Assembly: GCA_021018815.1 (NCBI GenBank)
Contig: JAITYX010000030.1
Location: 1,937,001-2,001,000 of the forward strand
Length of the DNA stretch: 64,000 nt
Direction: 5' to 3'
Source of the DNA: Talinum fruticosum
Lineage: Eukaryota > Streptophyta > Magnoliopsida > Caryophyllales > Talinaceae
Part shown: positions 38,937 to 51,300 of the stretch, piece by piece
Position numbering within the stretch: position 1 is the first letter of the stretch
Layout of the letters: every line of letters starts with the position of its first letter
The notes under the pieces: generated by a model
Seen by the model: the letters and a program-made list of their open reading frames with translations, nothing else
The model's database searches: none
Told to the model about the DNA's origin: nothing
Made by a program: the position numbers and the translations under genes

Positions 38937-39331
38937 TGATCAGAGCTTTGATTCTCTTTTCTTTTTCCTGGGTTTCTTTCTTTCCCCTTCCTCTTCTTCA
39001 AACACAGAGAAGAACCCAGAAAGCTGTTTGTGTAGTTGAAACAGGCGGAAGGAAGGTAGGAAGGGAGGACTCCTTAAAAGACAGCACCAGCAGAAGCTCT
39101 TCTTGGCGTCATTAAATCAACACACCTTGACATAAAAACAGAGGCAGAAGAAGAGAAAGAAGGAAGACGACAACTCAAAATGCAATACACCTTCTCTCTC
39201 TCTCTCTCTCTCTCTCTGTCCTCAGAATGGGGAGGTTTAATTTTCTTGGTAGCTTTCTTCCTCCTTCCCTTCCCCGTCAAACGACAAATAATCTGGAGAA
39301 TGGACCAGGGGAGTCCACTGCTGGCTCGGTG

Positions 39332-39340
39332 CTATTTAAA
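39332..39340 (-). promoter_or_regulatory. TATA-like box of the CCT gene
   Basis: TTTAAATAG on the minus strand, about 390 bases above the start codon and ahead of a CT/GA-rich leader. Confidence 0.4.
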
Positions 39341-39344
39341 GACA

Positions 39345-41698
39345 GAAAAAAGGGTGCTCCTCTTCTAGTTGCCCAACTCAACATGTAAAACAAGTAGGGA
39401 AGAAAAAATTCGGGTCCTAATTTTTTTGGATTCTATAAATTAGAGTAGGTGTAGATTTAAACTTGGATAATAAAAGTAAAATAGTTTCGTATCTAAATAT
39501 AATGTTCGGAATAAAAATTTCTGATAAATTTGAATGATCAAATCACAAGAATAAATGTTAAAAAGAGCGAATCGAAGCGGGACGGTTTGACCCCTTAACC
39601 GTGCAACGATTAGGGTAAGCACTTATTTATTTCGTAGAATAACCTTTTTCATAATGAAATAGTATTAAAGTAGTATTTGGATTGTTGTTATAAAGGTTAA
39701 AGTAGTATTTTGATTATTTTGTTATAAAGTTCTGAAATCATTAGGATTGCATCATTCTTGTCCATATGTGTTGAAGAACAAATGTAAGTGTAGTGTTATA
39801 ATTTATAAAGAGCGGATTTTGCACGAATAAATGGTAAAAAGCTAATTGTACAAAAATTTACCTTACTCTATTTATTCCTTTTGCTTAAATGTGAAGAATA
39901 TGTAATATGAGAGGTGACATTTTTACGAGTTAATAATAACTTTTAAATTCGAAAAAATATCATGTAAAAAAGTACGATAAACCCCCCTTTTTTTAAGAGA
40001 AGTATTAAGACGAATTGAATGAAATAAACTCGAGTATTGTCCCTCACCCTCTCCGTTTATTTATTTCTTTTTTAATTGGTTTTATATTCTTTATTTATAA
40101 TAGAAGTATAGCATATATTAATTGTGATAGAAAATACTTGTGCATTTAAACTAAGTGGGCTTGGGCCCGTTCAAACCTATAGCTTGTTGGCGGCCCATCC
40201 GTTGTTCCAAAGCCCAATTCAATAGGCAATAGAAACCATTCTTTCGTACTAACCGAATGATAATAAACTCATCATCACTCAAAAGAATTCTCAAAAAAAA
40301 AAAAATGTCGAACAAAAATTAATTCATCGGCTTAGCTTGTTTATGTTCTAGGTCAAAGTTCGAAGAAGAAGTATAAATGTGTGCAAGTAAAAGATTAAAC
40401 TGATGATTTTAATGAGTTTGTATTCCAATAAAACGAGTCGAAAGGTATTGAAAGGAAGTGGAAAAAGTCGAAGAGAATTTGAAAGAAAGTTATTTTTTAA
40501 TAAAATTTGAAAAAATTAGATAAATTTTAAAAAATTAAAAAGAGTTACAAAGAATTGGAATAATATGCCGACTTAGCTTGAGCATAACAATTGAATATAA
40601 AACTGTCAAATATAAAATTTTCAACAAAATTATATATAAAAAACGAAAGTATCTTGACAATAATGTCAAATTGTTAGTTGAAATCAATTTTTTTAATAAA
40701 TAATTTATTTTTTAACAATAATTTGGGTGCGAATATTATACTATTCATTTATGAGTTTCTTAGAATTGGTCAATATTTCCAATTTCACTTAGATGGTCAG
40801 TTTAGTGGTTGAACAGCATCATAGATGGCCCTACTCTTTCTTGTAAGCCAAAAGCATATAATGTCACTCTATCAGTAGGTCCATCGATGAAGGAACATGA
40901 ACTCTATCGAGAGAAGGTGTTTATAATAACCTTCCTATGAGCTTAGTTTCGATCAAGTAAGTGTCGGTTAAATCAACTGGTAAAATATTTAAAATTTATT
41001 GTTAGGGATCTGATCGTTCCGTATTTGTGTAATTTTGTACCAAGGTTTGCAGGACACTCTATCATTAGCTTCATCGATCAAGTGAGTGTCGGTTAAATCT
41101 AAGTTAAATCTAATTAGAATAGGGCCTAAAACATGTTGTGTGCCTATAACGGTTGTGGGTCATTAACTGAGTTATGACAAAAGCATTTTCCCTCTACCAT
41201 GCTAGTCATTTGCCACTACCACTGGATTTTGATGTAGATGAAATAGGTTTGTGTACATTAACATTGCCTGGAGGTAAGAAACTCAACCTTTTTTGGCAAG
41301 TAAGGTTGACAAATTTTAGTGTTGAAGTTGGGAGAATAAAAGTAGTTCATTTTCTCAAACGCTACTTTGAAGCCCTAGTTCGATGTTATCAAAGTTTGAT
41401 TTTTTCTAGTTTGAAACTGAGGAAGCTAGGCTAGCGATTGTACATCGTGTGTTTATAGAATTACACTTGAGGATCGAGGTTTTCTTAACGTTAATTAGTT
41501 ATATGAAGAAAGAAGATTGCATTAATTACGACTTATTTTTACGAGTCTTCTATAAGGTAGACAACAATTTGGTAATTCACGTCTTAATTAGAGTCGGTTG
41601 GAAATGATCTGTTAAAATTAGTTGAAATGATTAGCCGTTATAGTTAAAATGAATTGATAGTTATTATAAATGATGATATAAATGTCATTTCGAATATA
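39345..41698. other. intergenic, no gene recognised
   Basis: AT-rich sequence without a supported gene. A short phrase, GTGTCGGTTAAATC, occurs twice, near 40963 and 41084. An 86-codon plus frame at 41174-41434 shows no family resemblance. Sequence at about 41590-41700 resembles the AT-rich dispersed family also seen near 16.35, 27.13 and 37.40 kb. Confidence 0.4.
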
Positions 41699-41703
41699 CT
41701 CTA
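41699..41703. repeat. 5-bp target-site duplication of the LTR element, left copy
   Basis: CTCTA, repeated exactly at 44819-44823. Confidence 0.8.
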
Positions 41704-44700
41704 TGTAACACCCCTAAAACACCCCGGGAGTATTACATCGCTGAGTTCCTTAAAGGAACTCCCAAGGCTCTTTGTGGTGCTGATTTGATTGTCTAAACTC
41801 AACTTAAAAGTAATGCCGATGGTTTTCCCAAAAGAATATGAAATTCTCTAAAAATTTCGGCGGAGTTCCGTTTGAAATATGGACTAACCCATAGGCTCAA
41901 AGCCCTAAAATCCTGCATAAAAAGCATAATAAAACTCGACGAGCCACACGCTCGGAGTATACAACTCAACGGCCACACGCCGGAGTTCAACCAATCATGC
42001 TATAAAACTTAAAATAATCTAAAGGGTTTCTATACATTTGGTACAACTATATGCACTAAATTACAAGTACAATATTAAGAAATAAACAATGCACATTCTT
42101 GGCTTGAATTGCTCGAGCACGCATCAACAAGCAATCGACAAAGGTCCGAAGCATGCTATGTGTAGATTATACTTCGAAAGTGTACCTGCACATCTGGGTG
42201 GGGACGGGGCAATTTGTGGGGGTGAGCAATAATCAACGGGCTCACCGGAGTCTTAAACCCTTAAAATGGAAATTCTTTACACATAATACTCATAATAATG
42301 AAATCTGCGAAAACATAATAGGGTAATAGAAATCTATATACTTTTCATCGAAATCTCTTGCAATGAAATAGATCAAGACTCTTTAATCACTTAAAAGCAC
42401 ACATTCACATTCAAGAATACTTCTTTTGGGGTTGAATCAACTTTTCCGGGCCTTCGAGGATTCGAACTAGCACTTCTTTCATCTCGGGCGCGACCCCGAC
42501 AAAAAGGCTCCGGGACCTATCTTCGGGAAGTCTCGGGGCGGGCATCCTGTCTCTCCAGGACCCCTATTAGAATCCTTCCCTCAAAGTCTCTAGCTGGGCG
42601 TTCCCGGTTCGAACACTTCGGTATGCTAAACGATCCGTAGCTCTGTTGATTCAAAACTCTTTGCACATTCTCATTCATCACATTCACTTTCTAGCTTTCT
42701 CAATCGATTTAGTATCAAGGAAGGCATGACACCACGTGTCACCTTTATAAATTCACTTTCTCAAATCTAATTTACTTTCTCAAATACTTTTATTTCTTTA
42801 GAATAGAATCACGTTGAAAAGACATTTCACAGAAATCACATTCAAGGTTCATTTCACGTAAAACTCAAAACTTCTTTCGAAACTACTTGTGAACATCACA
42901 TAAAGCAAGCACATAGCACGAATATTCACCATTCAATGCAAGCAATCATTCTCAACTCTCTTCCCAACTAAGCTTTTCTCAATTCATCGGTTTAGTACGA
43001 TTGAATCCATTTCGAGCCACAATAATCACAAGTAGATACTATTCAACTCGACGTTCCCACTTTTCCCCATTCACTACCTTTATTTCAATTCCTCGTTTCA
43101 TGACTTCACTTTGTAAACCGACCTCTTTTGCCCTTATTCAACCATATATCCTTAAACTTGCTTTACCGAATTTCCTTTATCTTCATTCACCTTTTAGTTC
43201 AATTCTTTCTCAAAGGTCTTAGACATAACTATGGCCTAGTTCCGCCTTACCGTTCCCACCTTGCTATTTCCCAACTTCGTTTCCCATTTAATAACTCTTA
43301 CTTTATTAATCGATTCTTGATCGCTCATCCTTAGATATGTACCTCTTAATTACATTTCATTATTCAATTCCCAATAGCTTTACTTACTTTCACGCTCGGT
43401 TCAGCCTCAAGGATTTAAATACACTTCGAACGCACTTAACCTCACAATCACCCATTTCTCACTTACATGTCCCAATTGCGCCTCACTTAATACGATCTCA
43501 TAATTCTCCTTTACACTCCCCTTGTTATTTCCCTAATTAGCACTCGTCTCTTAATGCCGCGAATTCAATAATTCCCTAAGACTCAATCTGAATATCAATT
43601 CATAACCTATGCCCAAACCATACGCATTTATCTCCACCGACCCAACTCTCGACACTACTCATTTGACCCAAGCAACTCAATGAATTTCTCCCGATTTCAT
43701 TTTCAGGTCTTAACAACTCCCATTCCCTTCCCTAATTCCTAATTCACTTCCAAGCAACTTCTAACTCATTCAGTGGCGTACATATTCAATATCTTACAAT
43801 CACATTCAACAATCACAACAAACTCCTTTAGTTTTCGAACATACTAATAGTTTAGGATATAAGACTACCCACCTCGATTCGGGGATTGAAGGTTTGTGAT
43901 TTGCTTGAGGTTCGAGCTCCCGGTTCGGTTCCTTCTTTCGGTTCCTGCTTCCCTGCCTCTAACCCACCGTTTCTGCCGCCTCTCAGTCCGGTCCCCACGC
44001 GTACTTGCCGCCGGTATGCCTCCCTTGTCGCCGTCGCCGCCGCGTGTCCCGGTCCCGGCCCCTTAGACTCTCGCTCGCATCTGTCTCTGCTCCGCCGTTT
44101 GCTCGCCTGACCTCTCGCCTTCTTCCCTCGCTCGCCGCTTACTCGGGTCGCCGGCCGTCGTTTCCGGGTCCGTAGTGGTCGCCGGCCACCCCTGGTCCTG
44201 TCGGACCTTGCACCGCTCGCCTTCTCTCTTTCGCGCGTTTTCGCGCGCGACCCTCTCCTTCTCTGCTCCTCCGTTTCCCTTGCGTGCGCCGGCCACCTTC
44301 CCTCCGTTCGCCGCCCGGCTCGCCGACCTCCGACCTCGGCTTCGGGTCCCGCGCGTTCTCTCTCTCTCTCTCTGTTTCTCCCGCTCGTTCTTCCTCTGTC
44401 TGCTCGGGCTTCCCGAGCTTCTTCCTCTTTGTTTTCCCTCTCTCTCCACCGCTTGCTTAATTGCGGTTAATGCTCCTTATTGGACCCCCAAATGAGCTTA
44501 ATCATCTCCTCATGATCTAGTAAAAATAATCATGGCCCATATACAATAAGTCTATATCTCCTCCCTTCCGTCCTCTTACACTCGCTGCGTCCCAACTTAT
44601 TTTAATACGCCGGCCACGACGATTCCTAATCACCCAACAACGAGATGGAAAAAGGAAGGCAATCTCCTTGATTTAATTTATTCGCCACTAGCCTCCAAAG

Positions 44701-44818
44701 GAATTCCAACGTAATATGTCCGTACGTAAATAAAATCGATCACTCAACCCCTAGTTGCGGGAAAAATACTTAATAATTCTATGCTTTTGATTGCTTTCTT
44801 TAAAATTCCGGTATTACA
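41704..44818 (-). mobile_element. solo LTR of a Ty3/gypsy-type retrotransposon, 3.1 kb
   Basis: The element begins TGTAACACCCC and ends CCGGTATTACA, so both ends are TG...CA with near-matching inverted termini. It is flanked by a perfect 5-bp duplication, CTCTA. No gag, protease, reverse transcriptase or integrase can be seen inside, and the left-end sequence does not recur at the right end, so it is a single LTR. By analogy with plant Del/Tekay-like LTRs that start TGTAATACC and end GGGGTGTTACA, the LTR probably reads on the minus strand. A C/G-rich block at about 43880-44460 gives long Arg/Pro/Ser frames on both strands that are composition artefacts. It formed presumably by LTR-LTR recombination. 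Confidence 0.75.
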
Positions 44819-44823
44819 CTCTA
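44819..44823. repeat. 5-bp target-site duplication of the LTR element, right copy
   Basis: CTCTA, identical to 41699-41703. Confidence 0.8.
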
Positions 44824-45077
44824 ATATTTAAAATAAGACCATAAAATATTGAAGACGAAATTTAAACAAAGATGATGAAATCATAAAACCATATTGTATA
44901 TATATGAAATAATTTTCGATATATGTAATTTGTTAAATAACAGTAATAAAACCACTGATTTTTAGATGAAAATTGGTTTGAGCTCTTCTTTTTAGGCTCA
45001 ATGTTTATTAATTTTTCTAATTTTTTAAAAACAATTTGGTGTAAAGATCTTTTTACAGCACTCAACTCAACGCCAAA

Positions 45078-45106
45078 GTTGACTCGTCCTCGCTGGTTGA
45101 CTCGTC
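45078..45106 (+). promoter_or_regulatory. two W-box-bearing direct repeats before the PLAC8 gene
   Basis: GTTGACTCGTC occurs at 45078-45088 and again at 45096-45106, 18 bases apart. Each contains TTGACT, a W-box-like core recognised by WRKY factors. They lie about 270-290 bases before the start codon, in the expected proximal promoter. Function is inferred from sequence and position. Confidence 0.45.
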
Positions 45107-45369
45107 GTCGTTTTCAATTTTCAATAAAATAAAAATCATTTAAATTTCGTAAATACCCAGAAATATCCCAATTTCTTCCCCCTCACACTCTCCTTTCGTT
45201 TCCCTAACTCGTTCAAATTTCCGAGTCAATCAAATACCCAATTAGTCATCGCCTTCCTTCCTCGTCTGTCCAAATTCAAAAGCCAGGCCCTCTTTCCTTC
45301 TCTCTCTCCAATTCGTTCCGGCGAAGAATTTCTCCCGATCGGAGTCGAAGGTCGTGGCAGAGAGCAACA

Positions 45370-48300
45370 ATGGTGTCGCAGGACTACTTGGACAAAATGC
45401 AGGTCCGGCAGAACTACCGGAACGTCTGGCACACGGATCTCCTCCGTACTATGCAGGCTGACACTCCTTGTAACGTTCCTTTCTCTCTCCTCTCTTATTG
45501 AATTTTCCTTTTCGCTTTGAGAGCTTTGCTGATCGGTGTTCTTTCCTGGTGATTAATTTGTTGCAGATTGCTGTTTCGCGTTTTTCTGGTGAGTATTCTT
45601 TGACTTGACCTCGAAAGTTTCTTTTTTTTTCCTTTCTGATTTTTGATTGCTACTTTAATTCGATTATCTCGGATTTAAGCGAATTTTAGATCTTCTAGCG
45701 AATTTCTCGGTGATATGTGGTTTTTGTGTTTTTCTTCGAGTGATTAGGGCTAATTGACCTACTGTTGCTAGGGTTGACTTTACGAAGACTTTTGGTTCGT
45801 TCGGGAATCTAGGAATATGATGAATATTTAGGATGTGAAGAACTTATTTCAAATCTTCAGCCGAATGTGATTAATTTGAGGTTCTTTTGGTTCTGTGCCC
45901 ACTACTTTCGTTCTAATTCCTATGTGATTACAAGAACAAGCATTCCAGCAGCTTATGGTGGTCAAATTATCTTTTGTTCGATGGGTGTACCGAGTCCAAT
46001 GAAAAACCACGTTCTACAAAAATAACTATAATGGTTGAATGTCTGGGGGCTTTACTGTTAGTTATGGAGCTCCAATCTTAAAAATTGAAGGCTTTATTCT
46101 ACTCTTAACCTATGATTACTCATATGAAAATCCGCAGGGAACATATATAAATATATAACTCGGTTGGCCCAATCATGTTCATGAACATTATAGTCTTCTA
46201 TTTACAAGTTACTCTCAAATGCATTGTTGATTACACAAAGAAAACCATTCAAAGGGAATATAAGAAAATTTTCTTCAAACCTTAAACATGCTTAGCATAG
46301 CCTGTCATGTGTCATAGCTAATCCTAGAAAGAGGCTGAAGAGGACAGAAAGCAGCGCACCTACATGCTCATTGGTTAATTCACTTCTTCACCACAAGTTC
46401 TTAGGAGAAGTAATATAGCTTTTCATAAGAGATTTGGAAGTTGCTTGGTTTCAACTTTTAAGTAAGCTTTTCCTTTCAGGTACAAGTACAATAGCTAACA
46501 TTCGAAGTATATCATTGCATAAGAAACATTGCACAATCTCTTGTCTCTGAGAATACTTCTGACTAATTCAACCATAGTAATGATTATTATGACATCACTG
46601 AGGTGATGATTATGTGCTGACCTTCATCTCCCTAGTTAGAATAACAATGTGATCCTCTAAAAATATATCGATATGGATTTAAGTGTGTGTGGTGGAATCA
46701 GACTCATGCTCACTGAAGACTTGATTCGCATTTCATTGATGATTGGTCATAGTCATGTGGTAGATAACACACTCTATAGGTTTTGTGGTTGAACTCATCC
46801 TTATTGACTTGGGAGTTGGGACCCAAAACTCACTTTTGTTTCACACAGATCAATTCATTGAATTCAGCTGAAACCATTGTTTGTGGGCTGACAAGGGGTT
46901 GGTGCACTTGTCCTTTCCGCTGAATTCAGGATAGATCTCCATTAGACTTCAAATCTATTAGTATTGACACAATATTACACCTCATTGAGAGCAGCAAGGT
47001 GAACTTGTGGAGGGTCTTTCCTTTTTAGTCCTATAAATCCAAAGCTAAAAGATGATTATAAAATAGCTTTGAGCACGATGATATCAGATCTACATAGATG
47101 AACAAAACATCATGGGAGGAAAGGTACCATTTTTATTTTAAGGTTTTAAGTTAGCTCGTTTCCTCTGTCTTCTTTTTTGTCACTCTCCTTGTTGATATGA
47201 TCATATAAGTAATGCCAACACATATTATTGATCTTGTCTGGATTGATCAAGCTGCAGCCAAATTATTCTCATTGGCTTGTGTCCAAAAACAGTACCTATT
47301 TAGTAAATAACTTGATCTGTACTGAAACTTTGTGTGCTTTTGAAAAAGAAGTTTCGATGCACTTGTTGAAGTTTGGAGTTCTTACATGAATACTTAAGCT
47401 GAAGTGAAGAGTCTAAGCAGTATAGTCATGTAGGAATCCCTAACTTTGACAAATCCAAACTCCTGCCAAATGGTGAATATTTGCTGATTGACCAAGGACA
47501 ATTAATTTGAACTTCTTGTACTCACCACAGGGCTTATGCTCAAAGCATATGGTTTTGGGAAAGCATCGTCTTTGGTTCGGGAAGAACAACAGTAAGTACA
47601 GTGTCAATGTGGATCTTGTTGAAGCAGCCTAGGGCAAGTCTAGGCACACTCAACCTCAACTTAGACAAGCTAGGATCAAGGAGTCTGTTTTCTGAGAGAT
47701 CTCTGCAAAATACTTGTGAAAGTGAGTTCCTATTGATGGAAAACACTTTTTAACTATTAGAACAAAGATGAAGTAGAGGTAACTACGAAGGGGCGAGAAG
47801 AAGCAAGATGTCTACGAGAGTCACATGAAAACAAGTCGAGGCCACAAGGATTGAGAAAAGAAAACACAACGAGACAAGGATTACTGTAATTGCACTTTGG
47901 GATCAAACTTGTGAACCTTAGATCGATTTGTAGTTTTATGAGGGGCCATGTCATTAAGTGGTTTAGTTGTGTCCTTAGTTGGGTTGGATAAGTTGGTTAC
48001 TTATTTGTCTCATCCTCTATATTAAACAATTATTTGTAATTTTTCAACATGTGAGGATGTCTTCTCATAACATGCCACACCATCTAAATTGTTTCCTCAA
48101 GTGGACTTTTTCATACCTTTCTTTGGGACATGTCACTTCGGAAGCTTGTAGGATGAAGAATTGGAGTAGAGCTTCTTAGCTGCTATTTTCTTTCTTAAGA
48201 TTTATACCCTATAATGAAAGACTTTGTTTAGTACTCTGAATCTCATCACATTTCATACTCTATTAGGTTCCATTCTTGGACAATTTCATTCCCTCTGCAA

Positions 48301-51300
48301 TTGAACTAATAGCCACCGGTTCGTGTTTGTGCACATTGGTCTCATTACTAGAATATGTAAACAAAGTGTATAAAGGATGTCTTTTTAAGCCCTTTTTTTT
48401 AACTTTTGGTGTGGTTAGTGTTTTCTTTAAGGCTTTGCGTTGTTGTTTTCGGCATACTACGAGCATGTTCTTGGCATTGGACTTGCATAACTACACCTTT
48501 GAAATTCAATGATATCATTACAAGAAAAGAACTTTCTATTTCAACCCATTTGTTTGTAAAACTGCTTGATTAGTTCTCCTTCACTTTAACGAATTATACG
48601 TTTTTCGTAGCTTGATTGATTGATTGTCTTTTGTTAGAGTGTACTACCAATTGTACATACCCCAAAAGTGTCTCGTTTTTCATTTTTTGTTGCCTGATGA
48701 TGAAACTTTCGACGCAAACTATATGCTTAAAAAGAAATTTGCCATGTGCAGCTAGCCACAAGAAAAAATCTAAGTGGTGTTTGTTTTTCCATTTTGCCAC
48801 AATTTCCGCACTCACCTCGATATGCGTGCGGCTCTTCATAGGAAATTGGCATCGGTTCCTCCCTGTCTCTTCTGAAATCCTCTCCACTTTTAAAAATCGA
48901 CAATTATCCACTATTTTACCTTTTTTATTGGGTTCAGTTAACCCTAAATTTTCCTGAAAATAGAGGGCGCTTCTAATCTCTCTGGACTCACTCATAAGCT
49001 CTATTCACTGATTCCTAAGCTCTCTAGCCTTTCCAACTCGTTTACTTCCTCATTCCATACTCTCTACACTCTTATTTCTCCCCCAAAAAAAACTCCATGC
49101 TCTCTTTATTCATTCCCTCACTCATGCCATTTCTGTGCATTCTCAAACATTAGCCTGTTGTTGCTCGGCAGAAAATTAGCAAAGTACCTGAGTTTAATAG
49201 GCGTTCAACCTTAGGACCCTTAATCCAACCATGCAACGTATTGATTCCATGTTTTTATTTATTTGTATTTTGGTTTGATTTGGAAGCTGTGTAATTTTAT
49301 TTGATTAGCATCCCCGGCCGATGTGATAGCTTAATTTAGATTTATTGCTTTCTTTATGCTTATTGTATGCCAATAATATGTTGCATACTTGATCTTTAAC
49401 GCAATGTTAGCTTTCCATTTTAATTAGTAGACACTGTTTTCTTTTTGAACAGGCGGTGTTAGGAGCGACCCCCTTGTACCTTACCTTCACCTTCGAACTT
49501 TGGAATATTGTTTTGATGACAAATGAAGTCCATCTGAAAAATCTTTTCTATTTTGAGCTTAATTTGTCCATTTTCGGTTGTTCCTTTTTTAAGCTCGATT
49601 AGAAAAGTGAAAATGTTTTTGTTTGTTTTTATCCGAAAATTGACTAGCGACTCCTTTTGTTTTTGTTAATTTACCTCGATTTTTTCTGGAATGAAAAGTC
49701 TGGATAAAAAACACTTGCATGTTTTGTTTGGGTCAAACTGCCTTTGTAGTGGGTTTAGCGAACCATCGCTGGTTCTTGTCCAAAGAGACCCACGCGTGTC
49801 ATCTGGGCTGGAGCCTCGGGCCAGGCCACTGGCCTAGACAGGCACACTATTCCACCGTTTGGCCCAATAGCCTGCCAATGTTTCTATTTCACTTTTCTTT
49901 CATTTCTGTTATGTTTTCCGAGGCTTAAAATTGTTTTAAAAAATTAAAATAATTTCCAAATAGCCGGAAAATATGTTTTGAAAAAAATCGTAATTTCTTA
50001 ATAAGAATACTCCTACTTAAATCGAAAATCGTGGGGGACTGCGCTTAGAACCCCTTTGTCTGTTCAGGCACACCAACAATTCTGCGAGTAAGATAGAGTA
50101 GTATTGCCGTAGAATACTATGTATTGTATTTGTTTCTTCTGCTTTTTTATATCCCAAAAACTGGTTGATTTTAACTATTTTTGAATAATTTTTTGTCTGT
50201 TTATTAGGCTACTTTTGAATTTAATTGTCTTACGTCCATGCTGAGAGTTGAGTTATCTCATGAGTTATCAATTTATAGTTACTTTGCAATGTATTTCTAA
50301 GAGATTATTTTCCCTTGTTCTATTTTTAGTGGGCCATGTGCATCATATCTGCTGCGGAAACGTGCTCTTTATAATGATATGTCAAGGTGAGTACAATGCA
50401 CTGTATCTTCATATTATCGATATGGTTTCTGATTACCAAAACAGAAAAGGAAACAATGAAATGGGTTTTAATACGTTTCTCTCTTGTTTTCCATTTGTAG
50501 ATATGTGTGTTGTGCAGGTTATATGCCTTGTAGTGGTCGGTGTGGTGAGAACAAATGTCCTGAAGTTTGTCTTGCTACTGAGGTATGGCAATGATTATAT
50601 ATCAAGTTTCTCAATCATATTTTATTCAAAATTTGATGTAAGATGAAAATGTCTATCCTGTCCATATTATCTGGTATAGAGACCTAGTTCTGAAAGTTGA
50701 TTGCTTGACACTAATAATTGAGGTGAAGCAAAGCGTCTGAGTGACATTTGTGATCGTGTGTGCCAAATATGTATGCATGCGTTTTCTTTTCTGACTAGTA
50801 GTCTTCAATAGAAAGAAAGTCGTAACAGGATTATTTTCTGATGTTTGACCTGGAGAATTACTTTCTCTAAAGAGATTAGAAATTTTTTAATATCTGAATT
50901 CTAGATTTTTCATTCAGGGGTAATGCTGCTTCTCTGTAATGTCTAAATCTAGGATTTTACTAAAGTAGAGAACCAGCCTCTTTGAGTCTCTGTAGTTTTG
51001 CGGTTCAGATGTAGGGTTGGTATGTCTTATTCCCTTACACCTCGCTTGGGCAGGACTCTTGAGGAATGCTTTTGTTTTTTAGTTGGTATACTATAGCAGA
51101 CTGAGTTCTATTGGGGTTATGTGTATATGGTGTGTGAAATTGGGAAGAAATGTTGCATAGTATTAACAGGGACTCTGTACAGATCTCATGACATCCAGGA
51201 AGCTAATTAATGCTGAGAATGGAGGGGAAAAAATCACTTGTGCTGAATTGAATGTCTGCTGCAATATATTAGTTCTAAAATTTGCTCATACTGCTTCCTG

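Noticed and set aside
43001..44495. several overlapping Ser/Pro/Arg-rich frames on both strands
   Set aside because: They lie inside the solo LTR and reflect its C/G-rich composition.
48594..48995. 133-codon minus frame inside the large PLAC8 intron
   Set aside because: No recognised domain and a mirrored frame on the other strand; possibly a repeat fragment but not supportable as a gene.
50248..50646. 132-codon plus frame across PLAC8 exons 3 and 4
   Set aside because: It reads through an intron; the correct exon frames match the PLAC8 family.
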